Counted from the first letter of the stretch, positions 1-8,720 are shown. The stretch is DNA of 20,416 bases from VFZS01 sp964353255 (GCA_964353255.1 CAYGVJ010000102.1:1-20416), one strand, 5' to 3'. Made by a program: numbers and translations. Notes: generated by a model from the letters alone, not told the origin.

Positions 1-61
1 ATCGATGACTTGCTTCGATTGGATCAAAGCTCTACCTTTGACGGTAAACTAGTATCAGTTG

Positions 62-790
62 ATGTCCCGAATCGCACGGGTCGTCGTGGAAGGCATTCCG
101 CACCACGTCACCCAGCGCGGCAACGGCCGCCAAGAGGTATTTTGCAGCGAGGCCGACTACCGGCTGTACTTGGATCTCCTGCGGGTGTACTCATTGCGGT
201 TTGGTCTGAAGGTGTGGGCGTACTGCCTGATGCCGAACCACGTTCACCTGATCGCGGTTCCGCAGCGGCCCCTGTCGCTGGCGCGGACACTGGGACGCAC
301 CCATAGCGACTACGCCCGACACTTCAACCTCGGGCGCCGGAGTTGCGGACACGTCTGGCAGGCACGCTTCTTCTCCTGCCCACTGGACGGTGCACACCTG
401 TGGCAGGCGATGGCGTACGTAGAGCGGAATCCAGTACGGGCAGGCTTGGCAGCAGAGGCGACCGCCTATCGGTGGTCGAGCGCGGGGGCGCACGCGAACG
501 GCATGGAGCGGGAGGGGCTGCTGGACCTGGAGACCTGGGAGAGGCAGTATACTCCGGGCCGCTGGAGGGAGGTACTGGAGACAGGAGTGAACGAGGAGGC
601 GCTCCGGGAGCGGCTGTGGGAAGCGACACTGCGGGGGCGGCCCCTGGGAGGCCAGGAGTTCGTCGAGGAACTGGAGCGGAGGATGAGGCGCCGGCTACGC
701 CCACTGCCGACGGGCCGGCCAAGAAACCGAGCAGGCAGGGGGCCGCAGGACGCGGAAGCCGGGCAGTTGGCGCTGGGAATTGGTGTTTGA
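62..790 (+). CDS. REP-associated tyrosine transposase (Y1/HUH family)
   Basis: Single-strand DNA transposase of the Y1_Tnp / RAYT family, the group associated with spreading REP-type palindromes rather than with a full insertion sequence. The 242-residue protein has the family opening with GIPHHVTQRGN (residues 11-21), the metal-binding HUH pair in MPNHVHLI (His60, His62), the WQARF segment (99-103) and AYVERNPVRAG (118-128), whose Tyr119 is the probable catalytic tyrosine by comparison with E. coli RAYT. The C-terminal part has the usual ATLRGRPLG and GRP motifs, so the gene looks full length and undamaged. I chose the ATG at 62; an in-frame TTG at 59 directly precedes it. No clear Shine-Dalgarno is visible. 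It converges on the TonB-dependent receptor gene with only 16 bases between the stop codons. No terminal repeats of its own are seen within the window, although only 61 bases upstream are available. Confidence 0.9.
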   Translation: MSRIARVVVEGIPHHVTQRGNGRQEVFCSEADYRLYLDLLRVYSLRFGLKVWAYCLMPNHVHLIAVPQRPLSLARTLGRTHSDYARHFNLGRRSCGHVWQARFFSCPLDGAHLWQAMAYVERNPVRAGLAAEATAYRWSSAGAHANGMEREGLLDLETWERQYTPGRWREVLETGVNEEALRERLWEATLRGRPLGGQEFVEELERRMRRRLRPLPTGRPRNRAGRGPQDAEAGQLALGIGV

Positions 791-806
791 GTGTGCTGTC
801 CCGGCT

Positions 807-3800
807 TTACCAGTTGATCTTCAGCCCCACCTGAAACTGGCGTGGGTCGAAGGCCGAGGTGAACGAGAGCGGCAAGGTGGGGATCCCGCGGCGGCCCACC
901 AGGGGCCGGGGCAGGTCCTCGACGGTGATGTCGCCCACCGTGTTGTTCAGGCTCTTGAAGTTGGTGCGATTCAGCAGGTTGAATCCCTCGGCGATGAACT
1001 GGAGACTGCGGCGCTCATTGCGGCCGAGCCCGAATCTGCGACTCAGCCTGGAGTCGAGGGTGAAGTAGCCCGGCCCCTGGCCGATGTTGCGCCCCGCCCG
1101 CAGCGGGCGGTGGGTGGTGGAGTGGTGATCGCCCAGGTTATCGACGCCCGTCAGAACGTTGAACGGGCGCCCCGAGGCCGCCACCATGATCGGCGAAAAG
1201 GTGAACCCGCCCAGCAGGTTGTTGACGACACCTTTGCCGCGCCCCGGCTGAAGCGGCGACTCGAAGACCGCGTTGAGGACGAAACGCGCCCGCTGGTGGA
1301 AGCTGGAGAGCGCGCGCTCGGCGCGGGCGTTGAGCTGGTCGTGGGGCTGGAAATCGGTGTTGAAGTCGGTCACCTCGTCGATGGCCTTGCTCCAGGTGTA
1401 GTGCGCGTTGAAGGCCACATGCCGAGTGAAGCGCCGGGAAGCCTGTAGGACCAGCGCGTGATAGAAAGAGTTGGCCGTGGATTCGAAGATGTTCTTCTGC
1501 GAGATCAACGGATCATAGAAGCCGAAGGTGGGCGTGCCGTCCGCCCGCGGCGCGGTGTAGTAGAGGTTGCGGTCGAGAATCCGCACCAGGTGCGCCGCGC
1601 GGTTGAAGTTGTAGCCCACCGAGAGCGCCCAGCCGCCCAGGGCGCGCTCGATCTCCAAGCTGGCCTGGTGGGCGTAAGGATTGACGAAGTCGGGGACGAT
1701 GCCGAAGATGACTGAACCCGGCGCAGTGGTGGAGGGCTGGAGGCCGAACTGAAGCAGGTCCTCCCGGGTGATCGAGCGCCGGCCAATGACGCCCTGCGCC
1801 AGCAGGGTCTGGTAAACGTCGGCGGAAGTCAGCGGCTTACCCGTCTTGGGGTTATTCAGCCCCGGCAGGGCCGTGATCTGCACGAAGGTCTGGGCGATCT
1901 GCTTGCCCGCCAGCGTCTCGGCCACGTTGGCCACTTGCAGGTTGATCTGCGAATAGTACAGCCCATAGCCGCCGCGAATCACCGTCGCGCCGCCCGAGCC
2001 CGGCGTCCAGGCAAAGCCGAACCGCGGCGCCACGTTGTTGGGGTCGGTCCCTACGCTTTTCGGGTTGCCCTCGATCTCATAACGCACGCCCAGGCTGAGC
2101 GCGAGTCCCCGGCGAAGACGCCAGGAATCCTGGAGGAAGAAGTTGTAGCGCCGGCTCCAGCCCTGCCAGTTCGGGTCCCCGAAGCCCTGCTGGTAGAACT
2201 CCGGCAGGCCGAGATTGTAGGCTTGCAGGGAGGTCAGCGGCGCCTGCAAGTTCGCGACAAGCTGCCGCTGCCCGAGCCCGGCCAGAGTGGCGCCCAGGTT
2301 GGCGGCGAAATTCGCGTCGTTCATGAGCGTGTTCAGCACCAGCGCCAGGGGGATACGGCTTCCGAAAACGAAGCGCCCGCCGAAGAAAGTCTCCGAGTGG
2401 GCGGTGTCCCGGACGGGGTTCACGTCCACGCCGAACTTCACGTCGTGCCGGCTCTGAAGCGTGGTCCAGGTCTGCTGGAGCTGGTAGTGCCGGTCGTAGA
2501 CCGTGGAGGGCAGGAAGATCTCGCGGCCGAAGAGACCGTAGCCATTGATGTCGATGCCCGGCCCCAGGCGGTCGATGGGCTGGACGTCCAGCCGATTGTA
2601 GCCGAAGGCCGCGCGGGTCTCGACCACCCAGCGCGGGTTAAGCACCCAGGCGTGGCTGGCCATCGCGGTCCCGTCCAGCATCTCCAGGCTGCGGCCGCGA
2701 TTGAAGGCCACCAAGGCGCCGAACTGCGCGTTCTGGTTGAAGTTCTTGGTGAGGTTGCCGCGCAGGAACAAGTTATGACGTTCCCCGAGCCGCTGGTCGA
2801 GGCGGACGGAGAAGTTGGTCTGGTCCTCGCTGAAGGGGAAGTTGCCGCTGTTGCGGTCGAACAGTTCGAGGGTGCGCGGGCTGGGCGGCAGGGCGGCGCT
2901 CATGGTGCGTCCCAGGCCGATCAACTGGGGGGACCCTGAGGCCAGGAAAAAGTCCACGAGCTGCTGCTGGGAAGGCGTCAGCCGGAGCAGGCCGGCGCGG
3001 TCCTGGTAGATGGGCACGAACGCGGTCTCGTGGCGGTCCAGGCGCTCGACGGCCAGAAAAAAGTAACTCTTGTCGCGAACTATCGGCCCGCCAGCGGTGG
3101 CGCCGGCCTGGAGGCGGGTGAAAGCCGACTTGCCCGGATCGAAGTAGTTGCGCGCCTGGAGGTCGCGCTGCCGCAAGAAGCCGAACAGGCTTCCCCGGTA
3201 GTCGTTGGTGCCGGACTTGGAGACGATGTTGACGGCGCCTCCGAAAGCGCCGCCGATCTCGGCCGAGAAGGTGCTGCGGTTGATCTGGAACTCCTGCACC
3301 GCCTCCTGGCTGATGGAAGGCCGCACGCCGCCCGAGTTGTAGTTGTTCTCAATGCCGTCCACCGAGAAGGCGTTGCCGCGCCCGTTGCTGCCTCCGAAAC
3401 TCAGGCCCGAATGCGGCGCCTGCACCACGCGGTAGTCGGTGCCGTCCACCAAATCGTTGGTCTCGACCACCCCGGGCGCTAGCAGGGCGAAATCCAGGTA
3501 GTTGCGCCGGTTGATGGGCAGGTTGAGGATGCGCACGGACTCGATGGTGTTGGCCTGCTGGGTGCGCTCCGGCTCGACCACCGGGGGGGTGGCCACCACG
3601 TCCACCTCGGTAGCCACGCCTGAAACTGACATCTCGGTGCGGAAGTCCAGGCTGTCGCCCACCCGCACCTCCACTCCCTCCAGAGTTTTGATGGCAAAGC
3701 CGGAGATCTCGAAACGCAAGCGGTAGACACCGGGCGGCAGCAGGGGCAGGTGGTAGGCACCCTCCGCGTCGGTGTAGGCTGTCCGGCTGATGCCGCGGTC

Positions 3801-3950
3801 GGGATCCGAGACGGTCACCTTGACGCCGCCCAGGACCCCGCTCAGGGCGTCCACCACAGTCCCCTTGATGTCGCCCGAGCTTACCTGAGCCTGAGCCAGG
3901 GCCATCAGGGGCAGTGCTCCCAACAGCCAGAAAGCGCGCCGCAACGCCAT
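807..3950 (-). CDS. TonB-dependent receptor, Oar-like, with carboxypeptidase-regulatory-like domain
   Basis: Outer-membrane beta-barrel of 1047 residues. Residues 1-22 (ending ALAQAQ) form a signal peptide. Residues about 24-105 form a carboxypeptidase-regulatory-like beta-sandwich (GTVVDALSGVLGGVKVTV, then DAEGAYHLPLLPPGVYRLRFE). A plug-like region follows at about 115-245 (LNLPINRRNYLDFALLAPGV, FSVDGIENN, GGAVNIVSKSGTN), then a long barrel. The protein ends FQVGLKINW, a beta strand with a terminal aromatic residue as expected for BAM-assembled porins. This architecture is greatly expanded in Acidobacteriota, where substrates are mostly unknown; oligosaccharide or peptide uptake is an inference only. 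No TonB box is obvious. The ATG at 3950 is preceded by GGAGGA about seven bases upstream. The gene is divergent from the ceramidase-domain gene. No SusD-like partner is present, so it is not a Bacteroidetes-type SusCD pair. Confidence 0.9.
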   Translation of the reverse strand: MALRRAFWLLGALPLMALAQAQVSSGDIKGTVVDALSGVLGGVKVTVSDPDRGISRTAYTDAEGAYHLPLLPPGVYRLRFEISGFAIKTLEGVEVRVGDSLDFRTEMSVSGVATEVDVVATPPVVEPERTQQANTIESVRILNLPINRRNYLDFALLAPGVVETNDLVDGTDYRVVQAPHSGLSFGGSNGRGNAFSVDGIENNYNSGGVRPSISQEAVQEFQINRSTFSAEIGGAFGGAVNIVSKSGTNDYRGSLFGFLRQRDLQARNYFDPGKSAFTRLQAGATAGGPIVRDKSYFFLAVERLDRHETAFVPIYQDRAGLLRLTPSQQQLVDFFLASGSPQLIGLGRTMSAALPPSPRTLELFDRNSGNFPFSEDQTNFSVRLDQRLGERHNLFLRGNLTKNFNQNAQFGALVAFNRGRSLEMLDGTAMASHAWVLNPRWVVETRAAFGYNRLDVQPIDRLGPGIDINGYGLFGREIFLPSTVYDRHYQLQQTWTTLQSRHDVKFGVDVNPVRDTAHSETFFGGRFVFGSRIPLALVLNTLMNDANFAANLGATLAGLGQRQLVANLQAPLTSLQAYNLGLPEFYQQGFGDPNWQGWSRRYNFFLQDSWRLRRGLALSLGVRYEIEGNPKSVGTDPNNVAPRFGFAWTPGSGGATVIRGGYGLYYSQINLQVANVAETLAGKQIAQTFVQITALPGLNNPKTGKPLTSADVYQTLLAQGVIGRRSITREDLLQFGLQPSTTAPGSVIFGIVPDFVNPYAHQASLEIERALGGWALSVGYNFNRAAHLVRILDRNLYYTAPRADGTPTFGFYDPLISQKNIFESTANSFYHALVLQASRRFTRHVAFNAHYTWSKAIDEVTDFNTDFQPHDQLNARAERALSSFHQRARFVLNAVFESPLQPGRGKGVVNNLLGGFTFSPIMVAASGRPFNVLTGVDNLGDHHSTTHRPLRAGRNIGQGPGYFTLDSRLSRRFGLGRNERRSLQFIAEGFNLLNRTNFKSLNNTVGDITVEDLPRPLVGRRGIPTLPLSFTSAFDPRQFQVGLKINW

Positions 3951-3985
3951 ACGTCGTCCTCCAATTCGTCCGAGCTGGTTGGGCG

Positions 3986-3993
3986 ATTATACT
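3986..3993. promoter_or_regulatory. Overlapping divergent -10 elements
   Basis: Within the 68-base gap between the receptor gene and the ceramidase-domain gene, the minus strand reads a consensus TATAAT at 3991-3986 and the plus strand reads TATACT at 3988-3993. These would give untranslated leaders of roughly 29 and 19 bases respectively, which are plausible distances. Neither has a convincing TTGACA at the expected spacing, so the calls rest on the -10 boxes and position alone. Confidence 0.4.
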
Positions 3994-4007
3994 ACAGTTC
4001 TGGCGTG

Positions 4008-4013
4008 AGGAGG
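4008..4013 (+). promoter_or_regulatory. Ribosome binding site deciding the ceramidase-like start
   Basis: A perfect AGGAGG lies five bases before the ATG at 4019. It selects this start over an upstream in-frame start at 3914, which would overlap the receptor gene's own start region. Confidence 0.8.
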
Positions 4014-4018
4014 CCGCT

Positions 4019-5368
4019 ATGAGACTTTTTTATGCTGCGGTGGTGCTGGCCGGGACGCTCACCGGAGCCGATTTCCAGGCCGGCGTGGCGCGACTGAAGA
4101 TTACGCCCGAGGGGCCGATCTGGCTGTCCGGGTACGCGGCGCGCAAGCACTCGAGCGAAGGCGTGGTGCATGCCTTGTGGGCGAAGGCGCTGGCGCTGGA
4201 GTCGTCCAAGGGCGGCCGAGTGGTAATTGTCACCACCGACTTGATCGGCCTGCCGCGGGCGATTACCGAGCTGGTGGCGGCCCGCGTCGAGAAGCAGTAC
4301 GGCCTGGAGCGGGCGCGCCTGGTGCTGAATTCCTCGCACACGCATACCGGGCCGGTGCTGCGCGCCAACCTGAGCGCAATGTACGACCTGAGCCCGGAAG
4401 ACGACCGTAGGATCAACGACTACAGCCGGACGCTCACCGATGCCCTGGTCTCGGTGGTGGGAGCGGCGCTGGGGGACCTGGCGCCCGCTCAACTCTGGTT
4501 CGGGCGTGGCCAGGCGAACTTCGCCATCAACCGGCGCGAGCAGACTGCCAAGGGGATGAGGATCGGTTTGAACCCGGCTGGACCGACCGACCACGAGGTG
4601 CCCGTCCTGCGGGTGATCGCCCCGGACGGAAAGCTCCGTGCCGTGCTGTTCGGCTACGCTTGCCACAATACCACCCTGGGGGGAGATTTCTACAAGGTGA
4701 GCGGCGACTACGCGGGCTTCGCCCAGCTCGCCTTCGAAGCGGCGCATCCGGGGACGACCGCCCTGTTCATGGAGCTGTGCGGCGCCGACCAGAACCCCAA
4801 CCCGCGGGGCACTGTCGAGCTGGCCGAGAAGCACGGCCAGACCCTGGCCGCCGAGGTGGACCGGGGGCTCACCAGCCCGCTGAAGCGCGTACGGGGACCC
4901 ATACGGGCGGCTTTTCAGGTCATCGACCTGGACTTCAGGCCGCACACCCGCGAGACCTTCGAGCAGCGGCTGAACGACCCCAACCCCGCGCGGGTGAAGA
5001 ACGCCCAACTGATGTTGAGAGCCTACGACGAAGGCCGCCCCATCCGCCGCACCTCCTACCCGGTGCAGGCCGTGCGTTTCGGCAGCGACCTGACCCTGGT
5101 GGCGCTGGGGGGCGAGGTGGTGGTGGACTATGCGCTGCGCGCCAAGCGCGAGTTCGACGCCCGGAAGGAGCCCCTGGTGGTGGCCGGCTTTTCAAACGAC
5201 GTGATGTGCTACATCCCCTCGCTGCGCGTGCTCAAAGAGGGGGGCTACGAGCCGGTGGACAGCATGCTGTACTACGGCCAGCCGGGCCCGTTCGCCGAGG
5301 ACGTCGAGGAGCGGGTGTTCGCGGCCATGCGCGAGGTCCTCAAACGGGCGGGGCGGAAGGGGCGATAA
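4019..5368 (+). CDS. Neutral/alkaline non-lysosomal ceramidase-domain protein, probably secreted
   Basis: Protein of 449 residues, matching the N-terminal catalytic domain of the neutral ceramidase family, zinc-dependent amidases in characterised members. A short hydrophobic N-terminus (residues 1-17) may be a signal peptide. The zinc-ligand signature NSSHTHTGP is at 104-112 (His107, His109). YACHNTTLGG near residue 211 supplies the next family His, and LGGEVVVDY contains Glu366, in the place of the family's conserved glutamate. The family's GDVSPN segment, which carries the nucleophilic serine in true ceramidases, reads GADQNPNP here (255-262), with Asn259 at the serine position. The C-terminal immunoglobulin-like domain of true neutral ceramidases is absent. 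Sphingolipid hydrolysis should therefore not be assumed; a related amide or ester hydrolase is more cautious. It converges on the membrane-protein gene with 13 bases between stops. Confidence 0.82.
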   Translation: MRLFYAAVVLAGTLTGADFQAGVARLKITPEGPIWLSGYAARKHSSEGVVHALWAKALALESSKGGRVVIVTTDLIGLPRAITELVAARVEKQYGLERARLVLNSSHTHTGPVLRANLSAMYDLSPEDDRRINDYSRTLTDALVSVVGAALGDLAPAQLWFGRGQANFAINRREQTAKGMRIGLNPAGPTDHEVPVLRVIAPDGKLRAVLFGYACHNTTLGGDFYKVSGDYAGFAQLAFEAAHPGTTALFMELCGADQNPNPRGTVELAEKHGQTLAAEVDRGLTSPLKRVRGPIRAAFQVIDLDFRPHTRETFEQRLNDPNPARVKNAQLMLRAYDEGRPIRRTSYPVQAVRFGSDLTLVALGGEVVVDYALRAKREFDARKEPLVVAGFSNDVMCYIPSLRVLKEGGYEPVDSMLYYGQPGPFAEDVEERVFAAMREVLKRAGRKGR

Positions 5369-5381
5369 GGCCGAGCCTCGC

Positions 5382-6725
5382 TCAGAGGCCACCCTGGGAG
5401 CCCTGAGCGGATGAATCCGCGCCTGTGGCCGCCAGCGCAGGCTGGCCGCCTGGCTCCAGGCAGGCGGGCGAGAAGCCACCGCCTGAGGTTTCCCAGACCA
5501 GGCGAGCGGGCTTGCCCAACCGCATCTGGACAGCCAGCTCGGCGGTCTCCTGGTTGTATGGGAAACACGTAATGTGGATCACGCCGTCGGTGACGCGCGC
5601 GAGATCGACGAGGGCCTCGGTGGGCCGCGCCCGCTCCAGGAACTGCGCCCGCTTCTTGACCCAGATGTAGCCGCAGTTGTGGAGGAGCACGACCGCCGCA
5701 AGCGCGTAAGCCGGCCACCGCGACGAAGCCTGAAAGCGCCGCCAGAACGCGACGAAGCCCGCCGCCACAATCCAGGCCAGGCCGACGCTGGCCAGATACG
5801 TGTGACGGCTCGGGACGCGCGGCATGTAGGTCAGGAAGCTATACGGAAGCAACCCCACCACCATCCAAACCCCGGCCAGAAGAACCACCCAGCGGAACCT
5901 CCGGCCACCCCAGGCCACCAGCGCCGCCAGGGCGAGCAGCCCCCAAATCCAGGTCAGCCGGCCGATGCTGATGGGCAGAGTCATCCAGACAGGTGCGCGG
6001 AGCGAGAAAGTGCCGTCGTGGAAGTGCTGATGCAGCGGGCTTCCAGCAAAGGTCGCCGCCACGTAGGCCAGCGCCAGCGCAGCGAAAGGCATGGTCCACG
6101 GCCAGGCCCGCCGCCGGTCGCGGGCCACCACCAGCAGCAGCGGGACCAGGACCACCGCCGATTCCTTCGAGAGCAGCGCCAGCGAGAAGGCCGCAAGCGC
6201 GCTGGCGTAATACAACCCGCGGGGACGCCGGTCCTCATCCCACAACTTCCACAGGAGCAGAGTGATGAGTGAGAAGAAGAACACCAGAAGCTCGTGGAGC
6301 GCGGCGTACCACATCACGGCCTCCTGGTGGCCTTCATAGACAGCAAAGAAGGCGGCGGCGCACAGCGCGATGCGCCGCCCCAGACCGAGCCTCAAGCTGA
6401 GCGCAAACAGCAGCCAGGTGTTCAACACGTGAAGGAGAATCGTCGTCAGGTAGAACGGCAAAGGGGAGAAGCCGAAGAAACGCTCCGTAAAGTAAGTCAG
6501 GACCAGCGAGGTCGCCCGGGCCCGGTACAACGGGTCGCCAGCCAGCGCGCTCCAGCCGGAGGGGGGGCCATACTGGCGGCCTAGTGAGATCTGCAAATAG
6601 TCGTCGGAAATGAAGGGCTGATTCGGGACGAGCACGTAAGGCAGAACCGCCAGACCACCCAGGACCAGCCATACCAGGGCCGAGGTCCGGCGGGCAGGCC
6701 AAGCGCTTCGTGCTAACGCACTCAC
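5382..6725 (-). CDS. Polytopic membrane protein, putative GT-C-type glycosyltransferase (copy A)
   Basis: A 447-residue integral membrane protein with about ten hydrophobic segments. Just after the first segment it has PFISDDYLQ, an acidic pair in the first outer loop, which is where GT-C (GT39/PMT-like) enzymes carry their catalytic aspartates. Further family-like features are FGFSPLPFYLTTILLHVLN, YEGHQEAVMWYAALHELLVFF and LSKESAVVLVPLL. A hydrophilic tail of about 100 residues follows the last membrane segment. Such enzymes use polyprenyl-phosphate sugars as donors on the outer face of the inner membrane; the acceptor is not deducible. The start is GTG at 6725, after AGGTGAAGGG. It resembles the membrane protein at 13491-14936 in motif order. 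The last 25 residues are low complexity and glycine/serine/alanine rich. It is divergent from the CadC-like gene. Confidence 0.65.
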   Translation of the reverse strand: MSALARSAWPARRTSALVWLVLGGLAVLPYVLVPNQPFISDDYLQISLGRQYGPPSGWSALAGDPLYRARATSLVLTYFTERFFGFSPLPFYLTTILLHVLNTWLLFALSLRLGLGRRIALCAAAFFAVYEGHQEAVMWYAALHELLVFFFSLITLLLWKLWDEDRRPRGLYYASALAAFSLALLSKESAVVLVPLLLVVARDRRRAWPWTMPFAALALAYVAATFAGSPLHQHFHDGTFSLRAPVWMTLPISIGRLTWIWGLLALAALVAWGGRRFRWVVLLAGVWMVVGLLPYSFLTYMPRVPSRHTYLASVGLAWIVAAGFVAFWRRFQASSRWPAYALAAVVLLHNCGYIWVKKRAQFLERARPTEALVDLARVTDGVIHITCFPYNQETAELAVQMRLGKPARLVWETSGGGFSPACLEPGGQPALAATGADSSAQGSQGGL

Positions 6726-6743
6726 CCCTTCACCTGCCCAGAG

Positions 6744-6787
6744 TGTATGCCCCGGCCGGGGAGAAAGCCATACAGCGGATTCTGTAT
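6744..6787. promoter_or_regulatory. Nested inverted repeats, candidate operator
   Basis: The 129-base divergent gap between the membrane protein and the CadC-like regulator holds TGTATG (6744-6749) matched by CATACA (6769-6774), a perfect 12-base palindrome CCCCGGCCGGGG (6750-6761) inside it, and ATACAGcggattCTGTAT (6770-6787). The TGTAT half-site thus occurs three times in 44 bases. An operator for the adjacent winged-helix protein is a possibility; the evidence is only symmetry and position. Confidence 0.3.
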
Positions 6788-6854
6788 TCGGCGGGCTACT
6801 GTCCTGCTTCGCAGGTCCCTCAGCAATGTGCTGTTATGATCGGATGGTGGAGCG

Positions 6855-8720
6855 ATGAGCGAACAGCCACCAGCCTTCTACGAGTTCGGCCCCTTTCGCT
6901 TGGATGCGTCTGAGCGCGTCTTGCTGCACCGTGGCGAGCGGGTGGCGTTGACGCCGAAGGTCTTCGACACTCTCCTGGCTCTGGTACAGAACAGCGGCAA
7001 GGTCGTCGAGAAAGATGCGCTGATGCGGCTGGTGTGGCCCGACACGGCCTTCGTGGAAGAGGGCAACCTCGCGAACAACATCTTCGTGCTGAGAAAAGCG
7101 CTCGGGGAGACTGCCGATCAGAGGTACATCGAAACAGTTCCGAAGCGGGGGTATCGCTTTGTAGCCGACGTGAGACCGGTAGGCGACGCTGCCGCCGGCC
7201 TGATGGCGGGCCAGGACGCTGGAGGGAAGGCTATCCGGGTCAAGTGGTTCGACGCGAGGCTGGTGGCGGGGATCATGCTGGTCGGATTGATCGCCGCCGC
7301 CTCCTGGTGGACGTGGAGGCGCCTCGAGCACAGGCCGCGCTCCGGCGTCGAGTCCCTGGCTGTGCTGCCATTCAAACCCTTGAGCGAGGATTCCGAAACC
7401 GCGCTGCTCGGAGTCGGCATGGCCGACTCGTTGATTACGAAGCTGGGCAGTCTTCGCCAGATGCGAGTCCGGCCCACCAGCGCTGTGCAGAAGTATGCGG
7501 ACCTGAAACAGAACCCGCTGGCCGCCGGAAACGAACAGAGAGTGGACGCGGTACTGGAGGGGACCATCCACCGGTCGGGTGAGAGAATCCGCATCACCGT
7601 GCGGCTGCTCCGAGTCAGAGACGGCAGCTTGTTGTGGTCGGGAGCTTTCGCCGACAGGTTCACCGGCCTTTTCACCGTGGAGGACTCGATTTCACAGGGT
7701 GTGGCCAGTGCGCTCGCGGTCAGCCTGAGCCCTGAAGAAAAGAAGCGTGTGGCGAAGCGCCATACCACAAACCCGCAGGCTTTCCAGGCTTACGCCAGGG
7801 GACGTTACTACTGCTCCACGCCGGGCCGCGAAGCACTCGACCGAGCGGTCCAGTCCTTCCGGGAGGCCATCGACAAAGATCCCGGCTACGCTTTGGCTTG
7901 GGCCGGACTGGCCTACGCCTATTTTGCACTCTCAACGGGGTGGGAGCCGCCCGGCCGGATGGCCTCCAAAGAAGAATACGCGGCAAAACAAGCGCTGGCG
8001 CTCGACGACAGCCTGGGCTGGCCGCACGCTTCGCTGGGCATGATTGCCTTCCGGTTTCACTACGACCGTGCGCGGGCAGAGCGCGAGTTCAAACGGGCGC
8101 TTGAGCTGAGCCCTAATGAAGCAGTAATCCACTACATGTATGGAATGTATCTGGCGCTTCTGGGACGGACCCAGGAGGCGCAGGCGCAGATGAGCTCGGC
8201 AGTCGAGCTTGACCCGCAGTGCCTGCCCTATCAGATTGACTCCGGGTTACCCCTCTACTGCGCGCGACAGCACGCCGCGGCTATCCAAGTTGCCCGGAGG
8301 GTGCTCGAAGCGGAGCCGCAGTTCTATCTCGGGCATTTTAATCTCGGCCTGGCTTATCTCGGCAACCGCCAGTTCCAGGAGGCTCTCGCGGAGTTTCAGA
8401 AGGGCACGCCGCCGGAAGGGGACCCGGATGCAAGCGCCGCCATCGCGCAGGTCGAAGCGCTACAGGGGAACCGAGCCGGCGCCTACCGAATCCTGCGCCG
8501 TCTGTCACGCGAGGCCCGAGAACGATACGTCTCGCCAGCCAGCATTGCCCTGATCCACGCCGCCCTGGGAGAGAAGGACCAAGCCTTTCAGTCGCTGGAG
8601 CAGGCCTACAAAGACCGGTCGTGGTGGCTGGTGTTCATGAAGGTGGACCCCCGTTTTGACAGCCTGCGTTCCGACCGGCGGTTTGGGGCCTTGCTCCAGC
8701 GCGTTGGACTTGCGCCCTGA
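6855..8720 (+). CDS. CadC-like winged-helix / TolB-like / TPR membrane regulator
   Basis: A 621-residue one-component regulator. Residues 9-106 form an OmpR/PhoB-type winged helix (FGPFRLDASERVLL, LTPKVFDTLLALV, LRKALGE, YIETVPKRGYRFVADV). Residues 136-153 are a single membrane-spanning helix followed by WTWRR, as in CadC, so the DNA-binding domain is cytoplasmic and the rest is outside. Residues about 167-290 match the TolB-like/FlgO-like domain found in these multidomain regulators (SLAVLPFKPLSED, GVGMADSLITKLG, VDAVLEGTIHRSGERIRITVR). The remainder is a run of tetratricopeptide repeats (GYALAWAGLAYAYF, FYLGHFNLGLAYLGNRQFQEAL). No phosphoreceiver is present. This architecture is abundant in Acidobacteriota with mostly unknown ligands. 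A TATGAT at 6835-6840 is the best nearby -10 but leaves a very short leader. Its TGA stop at 8718-8720 directly abuts the stop codon of the next, convergent gene. Confidence 0.88.
   Translation: MSEQPPAFYEFGPFRLDASERVLLHRGERVALTPKVFDTLLALVQNSGKVVEKDALMRLVWPDTAFVEEGNLANNIFVLRKALGETADQRYIETVPKRGYRFVADVRPVGDAAAGLMAGQDAGGKAIRVKWFDARLVAGIMLVGLIAAASWWTWRRLEHRPRSGVESLAVLPFKPLSEDSETALLGVGMADSLITKLGSLRQMRVRPTSAVQKYADLKQNPLAAGNEQRVDAVLEGTIHRSGERIRITVRLLRVRDGSLLWSGAFADRFTGLFTVEDSISQGVASALAVSLSPEEKKRVAKRHTTNPQAFQAYARGRYYCSTPGREALDRAVQSFREAIDKDPGYALAWAGLAYAYFALSTGWEPPGRMASKEEYAAKQALALDDSLGWPHASLGMIAFRFHYDRARAEREFKRALELSPNEAVIHYMYGMYLALLGRTQEAQAQMSSAVELDPQCLPYQIDSGLPLYCARQHAAAIQVARRVLEAEPQFYLGHFNLGLAYLGNRQFQEALAEFQKGTPPEGDPDASAAIAQVEALQGNRAGAYRILRRLSREARERYVSPASIALIHAALGEKDQAFQSLEQAYKDRSWWLVFMKVDPRFDSLRSDRRFGALLQRVGLAP

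Noticed and set aside
807..3950. A SusCD-type polysaccharide utilisation locus
   Set aside because: The receptor has no SusD-like, glycoside hydrolase or sensor partner; its layout is the solitary Oar-like form.
3914..4018. A 35-codon N-terminal extension of the ceramidase-like protein
   Set aside because: The extension overlaps the receptor gene start and the promoter core, while AGGAGG sits at the ideal distance from the ATG at 4019.
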